NCBI GenBank assembly: GCA_018697205.1
Contig: JABHTG010000113.1
Coordinates: 1 to 64,000, forward strand
DNA from: Nitrospina sp.
GTDB taxonomy: Bacteria > Nitrospinota > Nitrospinia > Nitrospinales > VA-1
Direction of reading: 5' to 3'
DNA: 64,000 nucleotides
The notes below the pieces were generated by a model. That model ran no database searches. It saw nothing but the letters and a program-made list of their open reading frames with translations, and had not been told where the DNA came from. Positions 30,083 through 40,090 of this stretch are shown here, in pieces. Within the stretch, counting starts at the first letter, position 1; each line of letters begins with the position of its first letter. A program made the translations under genes and the position numbers.

Positions 30083-30540
30083 TTTGAGTGTTTAGTAGTC
30101 AGTTCAATTATTAAAATCAGGCAACAGACACTTACTATATTAGTCACTTTTTAATATGATTTGTTTTGTCTTCAATATTTTTCTCACCCACCTCAAAATA
30201 GGTCCGCTATAGCTTCATTTAACTAATTCTTCTAGGAACAATAAATCTATAATTTTTTAAATAGGTATCGTATCTTCTTCTTCATACAGGAAGAGATTGA
30301 ATAATATGTGTTCAAGAATTCATGAATGGTGAATGAGCCAGTATTATAGGACCTTTATGGTGTGGGAATTCTAAACAAGCTGTGGCATGTAAAAATATTT
30401 ATAACGAACGGGGGCACACATCTTGTGGAAATTATTAGAACACTAAAAATCAAGCAAGGGGAATTTGTTCGATTGCGTGGTATTACAATTTACCTTTTGG
30501 TTCTATCGAGAGATACGCTGAGAGTTAATGGAGAGAAATT
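30083..30540. other. 458-bp intergenic region upstream of hldD
   Basis: The first 280 bases hold no coding signal. A perfect 10-bp palindrome ATTCATGAAT lies at 30318-30327. The last part contains the possible small gene listed at 30362. The hldD promoter is expected here. Confidence 0.3.
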
Positions 30541-30544
30541 ATGA
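30362..30544 (+). CDS. Possible small protein, translationally coupled to hldD
   Basis: A GTG-started frame of 60 residues (beginning GILNKLWHVKIFITNGG, ending LRVNGEKL) stops with its TGA inside the hldD ATG (ATGA overlap). Composition is balanced and protein-like, but there is no strong ribosome binding site and no family is recognised. It may be chance. Confidence 0.25.
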   Translation: MGILNKLWHVKIFITNGGTHLVEIIRTLKIKQGEFVRLRGITIYLLVLSRDTLRVNGEKL

Positions 30545-31512
30545 TTGTGTTAACAGGTGGGGCAGGTTTTATTGGTAGCGCTATCGCCCAAGAATTAAAT
30601 AAAAGAGGAAGAATTGACCTAATTATAGTTGATGATATAGACCATTCTGACAAAGAAAAAAATATGACATCAATTAAATTTCAAGAACTAATAGGTAAAA
30701 ATTACTTTTTAAGAAAAATCCTTAATCGAGATATTACGTCAATTGAGCTTATAATTCATATGGGTGCCTGTTCTTCAACAACTGAGACGGATGAAAATTT
30801 TCTTAACGAAAACAACTATGACTATACTCGGCACCTTGCAACGTATGCTTTAGAAAAAAATATCCGTTTTATTTATGCCTCTAGCGCTGCTACTTATGGC
30901 AACGGAGAAAATGGGTATAGCGATGATGAATCTAAGCTGAATAAATTAAAACCCCTTAACCTTTATGGTGAAAGTAAACATAAATTTGACTTATGGGCAG
31001 AAAGTCAAGGTGTTCTTGATCGTATTGTAGGGCTAAAATATTTTAATATTTATGGGCCAAATGAGTATCATAAAGAGAATATGCAAAGTATGGTGCGGAA
31101 AGGATTCACTCAGGCGCAGGAAAAAAATAAGATTCAGCTATTTAAGTCATATCGTAAAGAATACAAAGATGGTGAACAAGAACGAGACTTTCTTTATGTA
31201 AAAGATGCGGTTAGTATGACATTATTTTTTATGGCCAACCCAAACATTGGCGGGATTTTCAATATTGGTTCGGGACAGGCTAGAAGTTGGAATGATCTTG
31301 CAAAATATATTTTTAAGGCAATGAATAGAGAACCTCAAATTCAATATATTTCGATGCCAGAAAAAATTATTCAGCAATACCAGTACCACACTTGCGCAGA
31401 TATACAAAAAATTTTCGATACTGGCTATATCAAGCCAATAAAATCACTAGAGGAAGGTATTACAGATTATGTCAGAAATTACCTTGTAGGCAATAAGCGG
31501 TTAGGAAGTTAG
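30541..31512 (+). CDS. hldD: ADP-L-glycero-D-manno-heptose 6-epimerase
   Basis: HldD makes the L,D-heptose nucleotide used in the lipopolysaccharide inner core. The 323-residue short-chain dehydrogenase has the NAD(P) motif TGGAGFIGS, MGACSSTTETD (a typical HldD stretch), ASSAATYG and YGESKHKFD with the YxxxK catalytic pair. It ends convergently with hldE. With gmhA and hldE nearby, most of the ADP-heptose pathway is present; GmhB phosphatase is not seen here. Confidence 0.95.
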   Translation: MIVLTGGAGFIGSAIAQELNKRGRIDLIIVDDIDHSDKEKNMTSIKFQELIGKNYFLRKILNRDITSIELIIHMGACSSTTETDENFLNENNYDYTRHLATYALEKNIRFIYASSAATYGNGENGYSDDESKLNKLKPLNLYGESKHKFDLWAESQGVLDRIVGLKYFNIYGPNEYHKENMQSMVRKGFTQAQEKNKIQLFKSYRKEYKDGEQERDFLYVKDAVSMTLFFMANPNIGGIFNIGSGQARSWNDLAKYIFKAMNREPQIQYISMPEKIIQQYQYHTCADIQKIFDTGYIKPIKSLEEGITDYVRNYLVGNKRLGS

Positions 31513-31556
31513 TTCAAAGTAAGGACAAGAATTTTAAAAAAAATTTTTTATAACAC

Positions 31557-31579
31557 CAAATTAATTTAGCCTTAATTTG
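31557..31579. terminator. Possible weak bidirectional hairpin between hldD and hldE
   Basis: CAAATTAA (31557-31564) and TTAATTTG (31572-31579) can pair around a 7-base loop in the 128-bp gap between two converging genes. The stem is AT-rich, so it is a weak candidate. Confidence 0.3.
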
Positions 31580-31640
31580 TTTGGTTGTTAAGTTTGAATA
31601 GTTTATCTATAAATGTTTGTTATGCTTGTATTGCAGCTAT

Positions 31641-33110
31641 TTAATTAGGTTTATGGTTTTCAAGAATTTTTGTAACTATATTAGTTGTAGAAAGTCCTTT
31701 AACGATCGGAATGAGTTCTACTTTTGCTCCATAACCTTCGACAATTTCCCGGCCGGCAATTTCGTCTATGCTATAGTCGTCCCCTTTAACAAGGATATCT
31801 GGGCGTACTTCACGAATTACTTCCTCAGGAGTATTATCATCAAAAATCGTAATGTAGTCTACGGACTTTAATGCAGAAATAATATTGGCACGTTCTTTTT
31901 CTGTCTTGATGGGGCGACCATTTCCTTTGATCGATTTGACAGATTTGTCGCTATTGAGTCCAACAACTAGAAGATCGCCTTTTGCTCGAGCCTTCTGTAA
32001 AAACTCAATATGCCCTCCATGTATAAGATCAAAACAGCCGTTAGTGAAAACAACTGTTTTGCCGATACTTTTCGCAAGGCTGACGGTTTTGGTAAGCTCT
32101 TCTATGTTAAGCACTGCTTTTGACGTACGAAGCATTTCCTCATGAAGAAATTCGTCAATTTCGGCTAAAGTTACAATAGCAGTTCCTATTTTCCCAACAA
32201 CAATACTTGCAGCCATATTAGATAGCCAAGCTGAATCTTGATAATTGAATCCTATAGCTAGGGACATTGCAAGAATCGAAACGACAGTATCTCCTGCCCC
32301 CGTGACATCAAAAACTTCTTTTGCTTGGGTAGGAATATCAATTGGATTTTCCTTATTTGGATAGAGAGTCATGCCATCTTTACCCCGAGTTATCAGAATT
32401 GCTTCTGCATGAGTAAGGTTTAAAAGATATTCGGCCGCACGATCTAAGTCAATTTTATCCTGAATTTTTATGGGGACAGCTTTTTCTACTTCAAATTGGT
32501 TAGGAGTTATAATAGTTGCTCCTCTATATGATTCAAAAGAAGAGCTTTTAGGGTCAACAAGGACTCGTTTTTTTGAATTAGTAGCTCTATGCGTGATAGC
32601 GCTAAAAACCTTTTCAGTCAGTATCCCTTTGCGGTAGTCTGAGCAAACCACAATATCCATATCGGGAAGGTTTGAATTGATAAACTTAATAATCTTATTT
32701 TCAGTTTCTTCTGTGATAGGGCGATTATCTTCTTTATCGATACGAAGAATTTGTTGATTGTGGCCAATAACACGAATTTTTGACGTGGTGGGTCTGTGTA
32801 CAAAACGGAAGATGCCATTAGATAATATTTTTTTATCATCTACAAGGGAGAGTAGTTTATCACCTTTTTCATCGTTCCCAATTGCACCTACAAGATAAAC
32901 TTCACATCCAAGAGCAACTAAATTATTGGCAACATTAGCAGCACCTCCTAGAGTTAGGTTTTCAGATTTAGTTTCAAGAATAGGTACAGGTGCTTCAGGC
33001 GAAATACGGCTAACAGAACCCCATATATATTCATCGAGTATAAGATCACCTATGACCATGATTCTAGGTCTATGATCACTTTCAAGAAACGCTTTAAATT
33101 TTGTTTTCAT
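31641..33110 (-). CDS. hldE: Bifunctional heptose-7-phosphate kinase / heptose-1-phosphate adenylyltransferase
   Basis: HldE has 489 residues from ATG 33110. The N-terminal ribokinase-like domain (about 1-320) has IMVIGDLILDEYIWG, GGAANVANNL and DVTGAGDTV with the catalytic Asp. The C-terminal adenylyltransferase (about 350-489) has FTNGCFDLIHGGHIEFL with the HxGH motif. The frame extends 26 codons further upstream to 33188. The internal ATG is chosen because homology starts there and the longer version would overlap most of the gmhA 3' end. It overlaps gmhA by 17 bp. Confidence 0.94.
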   Translation of the reverse strand: MKTKFKAFLESDHRPRIMVIGDLILDEYIWGSVSRISPEAPVPILETKSENLTLGGAANVANNLVALGCEVYLVGAIGNDEKGDKLLSLVDDKKILSNGIFRFVHRPTTSKIRVIGHNQQILRIDKEDNRPITEETENKIIKFINSNLPDMDIVVCSDYRKGILTEKVFSAITHRATNSKKRVLVDPKSSSFESYRGATIITPNQFEVEKAVPIKIQDKIDLDRAAEYLLNLTHAEAILITRGKDGMTLYPNKENPIDIPTQAKEVFDVTGAGDTVVSILAMSLAIGFNYQDSAWLSNMAASIVVGKIGTAIVTLAEIDEFLHEEMLRTSKAVLNIEELTKTVSLAKSIGKTVVFTNGCFDLIHGGHIEFLQKARAKGDLLVVGLNSDKSVKSIKGNGRPIKTEKERANIISALKSVDYITIFDDNTPEEVIREVRPDILVKGDDYSIDEIAGREIVEGYGAKVELIPIVKGLSTTNIVTKILENHKPN

Positions 33111-33672
33111 GGATAAGGTCTTGTTCAACGATTTCACAAATAATATGCCCAATAGTGATATGGACTTCTTGAATACGTGCCGTATCATTGGATGGAACTA
33201 TAATTCCAACGTCAACAAAATTTTTCATCTCTCCTCCATCATTACCCATAAAGCCAATCGTTTTTGCTCCTATCTTTTGGGCAAGCCTGAGAGCGGAAAT
33301 AACATTTTTTGAATTACCGCTGGTGCTGATCCCTATAATTGAATCTTTGGGAGTTGCAAAGGCTTCAACTTGACGAGAAAAAATAGTATCAAATCCATAA
33401 TCATTACCAAGAGCAGTCAATGTGGAGGAATCAACAGTTAAAGCAAGCGCAGGAATCGCTTTACGTTCTTTCTTAAAACGCCCAACTAGTTCGGCTGCAA
33501 TATGTTGGCAGTCAGCAGCGCTGCCGCCATTACCCATTAAAAGTAATTTACCTCCACTGGATAAACTACCTCGCACAGTATTCGCAGCCATCAAAATTTC
33601 TCCGGACAAAGCTTCAGCAACTTGGTATTTTAAGTTACCGCTAATTTTTAAAAAACTCTTTATTCGTTCCAT
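33094..33672 (-). CDS. gmhA: Sedoheptulose-7-phosphate isomerase
   Basis: GmhA converts sedoheptulose 7-phosphate to D-glycero-D-manno-heptose 7-phosphate, the substrate of HldE. The 192-residue SIS-domain protein has LLMGNGGSAADCQHIAAELVGRF, ALTVDSSTLTALGNDYGFD and the sugar-phosphate loop GISTSGNSKNV. It is the first gene of the gmhA-hldE operon. Confidence 0.95.
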   Translation of the reverse strand: MERIKSFLKISGNLKYQVAEALSGEILMAANTVRGSLSSGGKLLLMGNGGSAADCQHIAAELVGRFKKERKAIPALALTVDSSTLTALGNDYGFDTIFSRQVEAFATPKDSIIGISTSGNSKNVISALRLAQKIGAKTIGFMGNDGGEMKNFVDVGIIVPSNDTARIQEVHITIGHIICEIVEQDLIHENKI

Positions 33673-33736
33673 TAAATTGAAAATATATTTAAAAAATTTA
33701 TAACGCCAAATTGTCTAAAAAATAGGTTTACACTGT

Positions 33737-34681
33737 TTATAAACTCTTAATACCCAACTGGCATTTAAAATATTCCATGGTTGCTTTAAGTCCTTCCTCT
33801 AATTTTACTTGGGGTCTCCAATCTAAAAACTTTACAGCTTTATCTATATTTGGCTGCCGTACTTTTGGATCGTCCTCTGGCAAGGGTTTATATGAGATCT
33901 TACTATGGCTTTTCGTGGCTTGCAAAATTTTCTCGGCCATTTGTTGAATTGTCATTTCAACAGGGTTTCCAATATTAACTGGGTCATTAATGTTGGATAT
34001 TAATAACCTGTAAATTCCTTCTATTAGATCGGAGACATAGCAAAAACTTCGTGTTTGGGAGCCATCGCCATATGCTGTGAGTTCTTTTCCTGTGAGAGCT
34101 TGCTTGAGAAAATTTGGGATCGCTCTTCCATCGTTAATCCGCATACGAGGACCATACGTATTAAATATTCTAACAATTTTGGTATTCATCTTGTGATAGC
34201 GATGATAGGCCATTGTGATCGCTTCGGAAAAGCGTTTTGCTTCATCATAAACACCTCTTGGACCAACCGGGTTAACATTACCCCAGTAATCTTCCGTTTG
34301 TGGGTGAACAAGAGGGTCTCCATATACTTCTGAAGTAGAGGCAATTAAAAAAACGGACTTCTTTTTTTTAGCCAAACCAAGCGCATTATGCGTGCCCAAT
34401 GAACCGACTTTTAAGGTTGGAATAGGAAACTCCAGATAATCGATCGGGCTTGCAGGGGAAGCAAAGTGTAAGATAAAGTCTAAAGGGCCATCGATATCAA
34501 TAAAATTAGTGACATTGTGCTTAATAAAAATAAATTGCTTACTTTTGATGTGCTCTATATTTGCGAGAGACCCGGTAATTAGGTTGTCCATGCAAATAAC
34601 TTCATGGCCTTTATTCAATAGATAATCACATAAATGAGAACCAAGAAATCCAGCTCCTCCTGTAATCAAAGTTCTAGGCAT
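33737..34681 (-). CDS. UDP-glucuronate decarboxylase (UDP-xylose synthase)
   Basis: This 314-residue SDR-family enzyme is predicted to make UDP-xylose from UDP-glucuronate. It has [11 protein letters not shown] at the N-terminus, [28 protein letters not shown] and GVYDEAKR with the YxxxK pair. It also has [10 protein letters not shown], the usual Uxs signatures, rather than those of a dTDP-glucose dehydratase. It sits between gmhA-hldE and def-fmt on the same strand and probably contributes to surface glycan synthesis. Confidence 0.88.
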   Translation of the reverse strand: MPRTLITGGAGFLGSHLCDYLLNKGHEVICMDNLITGSLANIEHIKSKQFIFIKHNVTNFIDIDGPLDFILHFASPASPIDYLEFPIPTLKVGSLGTHNALGLAKKKKSVFLIASTSEVYGDPLVHPQTEDYWGNVNPVGPRGVYDEAKRFSEAITMAYHRYHKMNTKIVRIFNTYGPRMRINDGRAIPNFLKQALTGKELTAYGDGSQTRSFCYVSDLIEGIYRLLISNINDPVNIGNPVEMTIQQMAEKILQATKSHSKISYKPLPEDDPKVRQPNIDKAVKFLDWRPQVKLEEGLKATMEYFKCQLGIKSL

Positions 34682-34723
34682 ATTTTTTCTCTTATTAATT
34701 AAAGATTTATTTAAAAATGGTAA

Positions 34724-35656
34724 CTATTCCGTGAATGTACTTCCAATAGATAAGCTATGCCCAGCTAAAAAACTCTTTACGTGCATTCTTTTTTTCCCTT
34801 CAGGTTGTAGTTCTGTAATAATAATTCTTTTATTTTGAGTTCCAACTTCAATGCCATTCCCAGAAATACGTAGGACAAGCCCAGGCAGGTCAATTGAATC
34901 ACAATCTTTTATTTCAGTTTTACAGATTTTAAAACGCTTGGAATCGCAAAATGAAAATGCGCCTGGCCAAGGTGTAAGGCCACGGACTAGATTGTGAATT
35001 TTAAAAGCGGGTTGGTTCCATTGTATCAAACCATCTTCTTTTTTAAGTTTTGGAGCATAGGAAGATAGGCTTGAGTTTTGACGAATTTTTTTTAATGACC
35101 CAGAATGCAACTGGCTTAGTGTTTCCAAGATAAGAGAAGAGCCCTTATGAGCTAAGGTATCGTGAAGCGACTGTGCATCGTCTTCATCACTAATTTGAAC
35201 TTTTCTAGAGAGCAATATATCACCTGTGTCCAGTCCAGCATCCATTTTCATGGTGGTAACTCCTGTTTCATTTTCTCCATTGATGATAGCCCAATTGATT
35301 GGCGCGGCACCACGGTATTTAGGTAAAAGAGAGGAGTGTAAATTTATACAAAAATGGTGGGGAAGAGCGAGCAAGTTATTATCTAAAATTTGGCCAAAAG
35401 CAACTACAACAAAAACATCTGAGTTGAGTTCTTCTAGAGTTTTTATAACCTCAAGGTTTTTACAACTTTTTGGTTGGAGTAAGGGAATTTTTTTTTCTAA
35501 AGCAAACTGTTTTACTGGAGGTGGAGTTGATTCGCGACCTCGCCCTTTGGGTCGGTCAGGTTGAGTAACTATTAATTGAATATTGTGATTCGAATTATAA
35601 AGCTTGTGCAGAGTGGGAAGAGCAAATTCAGGAGTTCCCATAAAGATAATATTCAT
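34724..35656 (-). CDS. fmt: Methionyl-tRNA formyltransferase
   Basis: Fmt formylates initiator Met-tRNA. It has 310 residues: MNIIFMGTPEFALPTL at the start, INLHSSLLPKYRGAAPI with the catalytic His, and GVTTMKMDAGLDTGD with the catalytic Asp. The C-terminal OB-like domain begins around residue 205. It overlaps def by 4 bp. Confidence 0.96.
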   Translation of the reverse strand: MNIIFMGTPEFALPTLHKLYNSNHNIQLIVTQPDRPKGRGRESTPPPVKQFALEKKIPLLQPKSCKNLEVIKTLEELNSDVFVVVAFGQILDNNLLALPHHFCINLHSSLLPKYRGAAPINWAIINGENETGVTTMKMDAGLDTGDILLSRKVQISDEDDAQSLHDTLAHKGSSLILETLSQLHSGSLKKIRQNSSLSSYAPKLKKEDGLIQWNQPAFKIHNLVRGLTPWPGAFSFCDSKRFKICKTEIKDCDSIDLPGLVLRISGNGIEVGTQNKRIIITELQPEGKKRMHVKSFLAGHSLSIGSTFTE

Positions 35657-36165
35657 ACTTCGAGTTCTTTAAGTTTTTTCTTGAACTTGCGTTGAAGCAT
35701 ATCGCGTTTGACTTTACTTATATTATCCCAGAAAAGAACACCGTTTAAGTGGTCCATCTCATGTTGAAAGGCCCGAGCAAGAAAACCTTCCGCCTCATAA
35801 CGCAATTCATTTCCCTTAAGATCATACCCCTTAACTTCAACTCGTTGAGAGCGTTTAACGTTTGCAAAAAGTTCGGGAATACTTAGGCAACCTTCTTCAG
35901 CTATAACCTTTTCCTCGGAAGCTGAAATCACGGGATTGATGATAATGACAGGGTCACGCTTTTCTTTTTCAATACCCACATCGATTACAAAAAAATCTGA
36001 TGATACTCCCACTTGGTTTGCAGCCAATCCTAAACCAGAAGCGTTATACATAGTTTCAATCATATTATCTGTTAAGTTGATCAATGTTTCATCAATATTT
36101 TTAACCTTTAGACATTTTTTGCGGAGGACCGGATCCATACAGTTGACAATTTTTAAAAGGGGCAT
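35653..36165 (-). CDS. def: Peptide deformylase
   Basis: Def removes the N-formyl group from new proteins. The 170-residue protein has all three motifs: GLAANQVG, EEGCLSIPE with the metal-binding Cys, and QHEMDH with the two metal-binding His and the catalytic Glu. It is first in the def-fmt pair, so formylation and deformylation are made together. Confidence 0.96.
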   Translation of the reverse strand: MPLLKIVNCMDPVLRKKCLKVKNIDETLINLTDNMIETMYNASGLGLAANQVGVSSDFFVIDVGIEKEKRDPVIIINPVISASEEKVIAEEGCLSIPELFANVKRSQRVEVKGYDLKGNELRYEAEGFLARAFQHEMDHLNGVLFWDNISKVKRDMLQRKFKKKLKELEV

Positions 36166-36464
36166 TTTTTGAATAAGCTAAAAGATTATATACATACTGC
36201 CGAATAAATATCAGAGACTATAAGTTTATTGTTTTTACAATAAGGACTTTGCCTATCCAGTAATTTTTTAAAAAGTATAAAAAATACTGTTTTAAGTGAC
36301 CTATTTTAAACGGTAGAATAAAATTAAATTTGATGCGACCATAAAAGAAAGTAAGATTTTGTCTTTTTAATAATGTGGAGGCTTTTCTCAAAGTGTTTAA
36401 TTGCCATTAATTTTTTTTCATACCAAATCGATTAGCCAAGATCAGGTTTGAGATTAAACTACTC

Positions 36465-37676
36465 TTAAGTTGTGTATTCAGCATTAATACGAACATAATC
36501 ATAAGACAAATCACAGGTATAAACCTCGTCTGAGTGAATACCTGACTTGAGGTCGATTATAATAGAAATATTTTTACTCTTCATCTTTTTACGAAGCACC
36601 GGCTGGGAAGCACCTTTTGCAGGGACTCCATTATCAAATAGAACGGAGCTATTGAGTGAAATTCTAACTTTATCTGGATTGAAGGGTGCTTCTGCATTAC
36701 CAACTGCAGCAAAAATTCTTCCCCAGTTTGGATCTTGTCCAAATAAAGCAGTTTTAACTAATGTCGAGGTTGCTACAGATTGGGCAATCCGATAGGCATG
36801 TGTTTTTACTTTTGCGCCTTGTACTTTAATTGTGACAAATTTAGTTGCTCCTTCTCCATCTAAGACAATTTTATGCGCAAGATATAGACATAGCGCGGTT
36901 AATTTTTCGACAAATTTATTATAGGCGGAGCTACCAACTCGAATGTTTGTATTTTCAGCTTTGCCATTAGCTAGAAGTAGAGCCATATCATTAGTACTAG
37001 TATCACCATCTACCGTGATGCGGTTGAAAGTTCTATGATTAGCTTCTTTGAGAGCGAGGCTAAGCGTTTTTTTGTCAATTACTGCATCTGTGACAATGAA
37101 AGCAAGCATTGTAGCCATATTAGGGTGTATCATCCCAGATCCTTTGGCAATACCTCCCATAGTAATTTTATGTTTCCCAATGTAGAAACTAGATGATTTA
37201 AGCTTTGGAGATAAGTCGGTAGTCATAATTGCTTCTGCTGATTGTACCCATCCAGCAGGAGATAATTTTTCAGTTAAAGCGGGAATAGCTTTTATAATTT
37301 TATTTTTTGGTAAAGGTATCCCTATAACTCCTGTTGATGCGATTAAAATTTCTTTTGGGTCGATCGAAAGTTTTTTTGAAAAGTTGGATGCTAAAGATTT
37401 GCAGTCTTCTATTCCTTTTGGACCTGTGCAAGCGTTGGCATTGCCACTATTAACCAGGATAGCTCGGAATGTTTTAGAGCTTTTTAGACTTTTTTGACAC
37501 CACGTTATGGTGGGGGAAACCACTTTATTTGATGTGAATACACCAGCAGCAACAGAAGGCTCTTCAGAAAAAATTAGGGCGAGATCTTTTTGTTTATTAG
37601 TTTTTATTCCACAGAAAATACCGGCCGTGGTAAATCCTGGGATTCGAAATCCTCGGCTTCTAGTTTCTTTTTTCAT
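36465..37676 (-). CDS. argJ: Glutamate N-acetyltransferase / amino-acid acetyltransferase
   Basis: ArgJ recycles the acetyl group between ornithine and glutamate in arginine synthesis. The 403-residue precursor contains KGSGMIHPNMATMLAF. Self-cleavage before the Thr of MAT(M)L yields the alpha and beta chains. DGDTSTNDMA and GEGATKF are also visible, as is typical. It follows argC by 11 bp. The 299 bp between its stop and def hold no gene. Confidence 0.95.
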   Translation of the reverse strand: MKKETRSRGFRIPGFTTAGIFCGIKTNKQKDLALIFSEEPSVAAGVFTSNKVVSPTITWCQKSLKSSKTFRAILVNSGNANACTGPKGIEDCKSLASNFSKKLSIDPKEILIASTGVIGIPLPKNKIIKAIPALTEKLSPAGWVQSAEAIMTTDLSPKLKSSSFYIGKHKITMGGIAKGSGMIHPNMATMLAFIVTDAVIDKKTLSLALKEANHRTFNRITVDGDTSTNDMALLLANGKAENTNIRVGSSAYNKFVEKLTALCLYLAHKIVLDGEGATKFVTIKVQGAKVKTHAYRIAQSVATSTLVKTALFGQDPNWGRIFAAVGNAEAPFNPDKVRISLNSSVLFDNGVPAKGASQPVLRKKMKSKNISIIIDLKSGIHSDEVYTCDLSYDYVRINAEYTT

Positions 37677-37687
37677 AATGAATATAT

Positions 37688-38725
37688 CTAAGGGAAAATA
37701 CCAGGAAAATTAAGTCCTGTTGTTTCAGAAATACCTAGCATGAGGTTCATATTTTGTATCGCTTGCCCAGAGGCACCCTTTATCAAATTATCAATTGCAC
37801 TGGTGATGATGGCTCTTTGATTCCGTTCATCAACCTGCACACCGATATCACAAAAATTAGATGATACTGTAAAATGCGAATTGGCATATTCACCTAATGG
37901 CAGTATTCGAATAAATGGTTCGCCTTTATAAAAATTTTTAAAATGTTCAACTAGCTTTACAGTGGATAGGTTGTGCTTTAAATTAATATAAACTGTACTA
38001 AGCATTCCTCGAGTAATTGGGACAAGGTGCGGTGAAAAAGATACCTGCACATTAGTTTTTGCTAACGCCGACAATTCTTGTTCGATTTCTGGTGTATGCC
38101 TATGGGCAGCTATATTATAAGCAGAAATTCCCTCATTAACTTCGGAAAACTGTGTTGCAAGAGACCCCTTGCGACCAGCACCAGAGATCCCAGATTTGGA
38201 ATCAATTATAATACTAGATAGGTCCACCCACTTTTCCGTTACTATCGGGGCTAAAGCGAGAGTTATACTTGTTGGGTAGCATCCAGGATTAGCTACCAGA
38301 CGGGCTGATTTGATTTTCTCTCGATGTATTTCGGGTAAACCATATACTGCCTCCTTCAAGATCGCGGTTTGTTTATGAGGGAGTGAATACCATTTCTTAA
38401 AAATAGCAGGATCTTTTAGTCGATAATCCGCGCTCAGGTCTATGACCTTGGTGTGTCCTTTAAGGAAATAAGGGACCTTTTCCATAGAGGTCGTATGAGG
38501 AAGAGCAAGGAACAAAATGTCACAAATATTGCTGGATACAGATTTGATAGATGATAATTTTGTGTCAATAAATCCGCTGAGAGAAGGAAATACCTTTGAG
38601 ATACTTTCTCCTGGATAAGTTTCAGAGGTGAGAAAACCAATTTCAGCTTCTGGATGATTTACGAGTAGGCGAAGTAGCTCTAACCCTGTATAGCCACTGG
38701 CACCTGCGATACCAATTTTTGCCAT
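37688..38725 (-). CDS. argC: N-acetyl-gamma-glutamyl-phosphate reductase
   Basis: ArgC reduces N-acetylglutamyl phosphate. It has 345 residues with GIAGASGYTGLELLRLL at the N-terminus, the active-site Cys in ANPGCYPTS, and HRHTPEI. It lies between rpsI (183-bp gap) and argJ on the same strand, so arginine genes may be read from the ribosomal promoter or from their own. Confidence 0.96.
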   Translation of the reverse strand: MAKIGIAGASGYTGLELLRLLVNHPEAEIGFLTSETYPGESISKVFPSLSGFIDTKLSSIKSVSSNICDILFLALPHTTSMEKVPYFLKGHTKVIDLSADYRLKDPAIFKKWYSLPHKQTAILKEAVYGLPEIHREKIKSARLVANPGCYPTSITLALAPIVTEKWVDLSSIIIDSKSGISGAGRKGSLATQFSEVNEGISAYNIAAHRHTPEIEQELSALAKTNVQVSFSPHLVPITRGMLSTVYINLKHNLSTVKLVEHFKNFYKGEPFIRILPLGEYANSHFTVSSNFCDIGVQVDERNQRAIITSAIDNLIKGASGQAIQNMNLMLGISETTGLNFPGIFP

Positions 38726-38908
38726 AGCTTTATCCTGTAAATAGTAGTTTCTTCAATGATTACGAAAATATTAAAATAAGCTAACGAAGACCAACGATAT
38801 TGTAATATTGAATGGTTTAAGATAATAGTTGAAATTAGTCTTGGGCTTGTATAATTTCCAGAAGCGTTTGCATGTCTAGAATTAAAAAAAGTGGGTGGGT
38901 CTGACTTA

Positions 38909-39307
38909 TTAACGTTTAGAGAACTGGAAACGTTTGCGGGCACCTGGCCTGCCGGGCTTTTTTCGCTCAACTACACGGGCGTCTCGTGTGAGGAAGCCCC
39001 CTCTTTTGAGAGCTATTCGATGTGCAGAATCAGCTTCTAAGAGCGCGCGGGAGACACCCAAGCGGAATGCCCCAGCTTGTCCCGATAGACCACCACCAAG
39101 AACGGTAGCGTTTATATCGTAAGACTCTGATGTGTTCGTACAAGTGAGGGGTTGCTTAATATTCATTACTAGTGAATCACGCATAAAATAGTCATTAACT
39201 TCTTTAGAGTTGACAGTAATCTTGCCAGAGCCTGACTGAATCCATACCTTGGCTATAGATCGTTTCCGTTTTCCCGTTGCGTAAAACTTCTCACCGTTGC
39301 TTCCCAT
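38909..39307 (-). CDS. rpsI: 30S ribosomal protein S9
   Basis: S9 has 132 residues, beginning with FYATGKRKRSIAKVWI and ending in GARKRFQFSKR, the family's KR tail that reaches the P site. It is 62 bp after rplM, the universal gene pair. Confidence 0.97.
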   Translation of the reverse strand: MGSNGEKFYATGKRKRSIAKVWIQSGSGKITVNSKEVNDYFMRDSLVMNIKQPLTCTNTSESYDINATVLGGGLSGQAGAFRLGVSRALLEADSAHRIALKRGGFLTRDARVVERKKPGRPGARKRFQFSKR

Positions 39308-39369
39308 AATATGAATTTCCGTTTATTTTTGTTGGTTACATTAAATTATTAAATACAGCCGACACTGTG

Positions 39370-39798
39370 TTATATGGAGATTATCTCCGGATTTTGCGCA
39401 GTGTGGGGATGCTTACTATCGTCGTAAACACGAAAATTACCAGCCAGTACTCTACCTAAACGGTTTTTGGGCAACATACCCTGAATTGCTTTTTGTAGTA
39501 ACCCAGATGGTTTTTTTTCTCGCATTTCTTTGGCAGTGGCTGACTTGATTCCACCAGGAAACCCGGTGTGGTGGTAATAAATTTTTTGATCCCATTTTGC
39601 GCCGGTCAGTTTAACCTTAGAAGCATTAATTATGATCACATTGTCGCCACAATCAACATGTGGAGTAAATGTAGGTTTAGTTTTGCCACGAAGTATGGAG
39701 GCAACCTTAGCTGCTATTCGACCCAAAGACTGATTGGCAGCGTCTACAACAACCCACTTTTTATCAACAGTGTTTACATTTAAAGAAATCGTTTTCAT
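39370..39798 (-). CDS. rplM: 50S ribosomal protein L13
   Basis: L13 has 142 residues from ATG 39798, equal to E. coli L13. The frame runs 27 codons further upstream, but that extension has no L13 homology. Visible motifs are WVVVDAANQSLGRIAAKVAS, DCGDNVIIINASKV, GFPGGIKS and MLPKNRLGR. It is first in rplM-rpsI-argC-argJ. Confidence 0.97.
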   Translation of the reverse strand: MKTISLNVNTVDKKWVVVDAANQSLGRIAAKVASILRGKTKPTFTPHVDCGDNVIIINASKVKLTGAKWDQKIYYHHTGFPGGIKSATAKEMREKKPSGLLQKAIQGMLPKNRLGRVLAGNFRVYDDSKHPHTAQNPEIISI

Positions 39799-40090
39799 GT
39801 TTAAATAGACTGATTTAACAAAGGTTTTAAAGTCGAAATGGGAAACAGATATATTAGATAAATTATGCCCCGATGTCAACTTGTTTCATAAAATTTTAAA
39901 AAACTTAAGGCCCCTTATTTGAACTATTTTTAAGAAAAAGCTCCAAACCATAAAAACTTTATTTTTTACTTTGAATAAGCTACTTTAGATATTTTTAGCC
40001 ATGATTTATAAATTTTAGTCTATCCGACGAGTATTTTTAATGTACTTAAGCATTTAATATCAATAGTGTTCTGGATATTTTTAAATTTTC

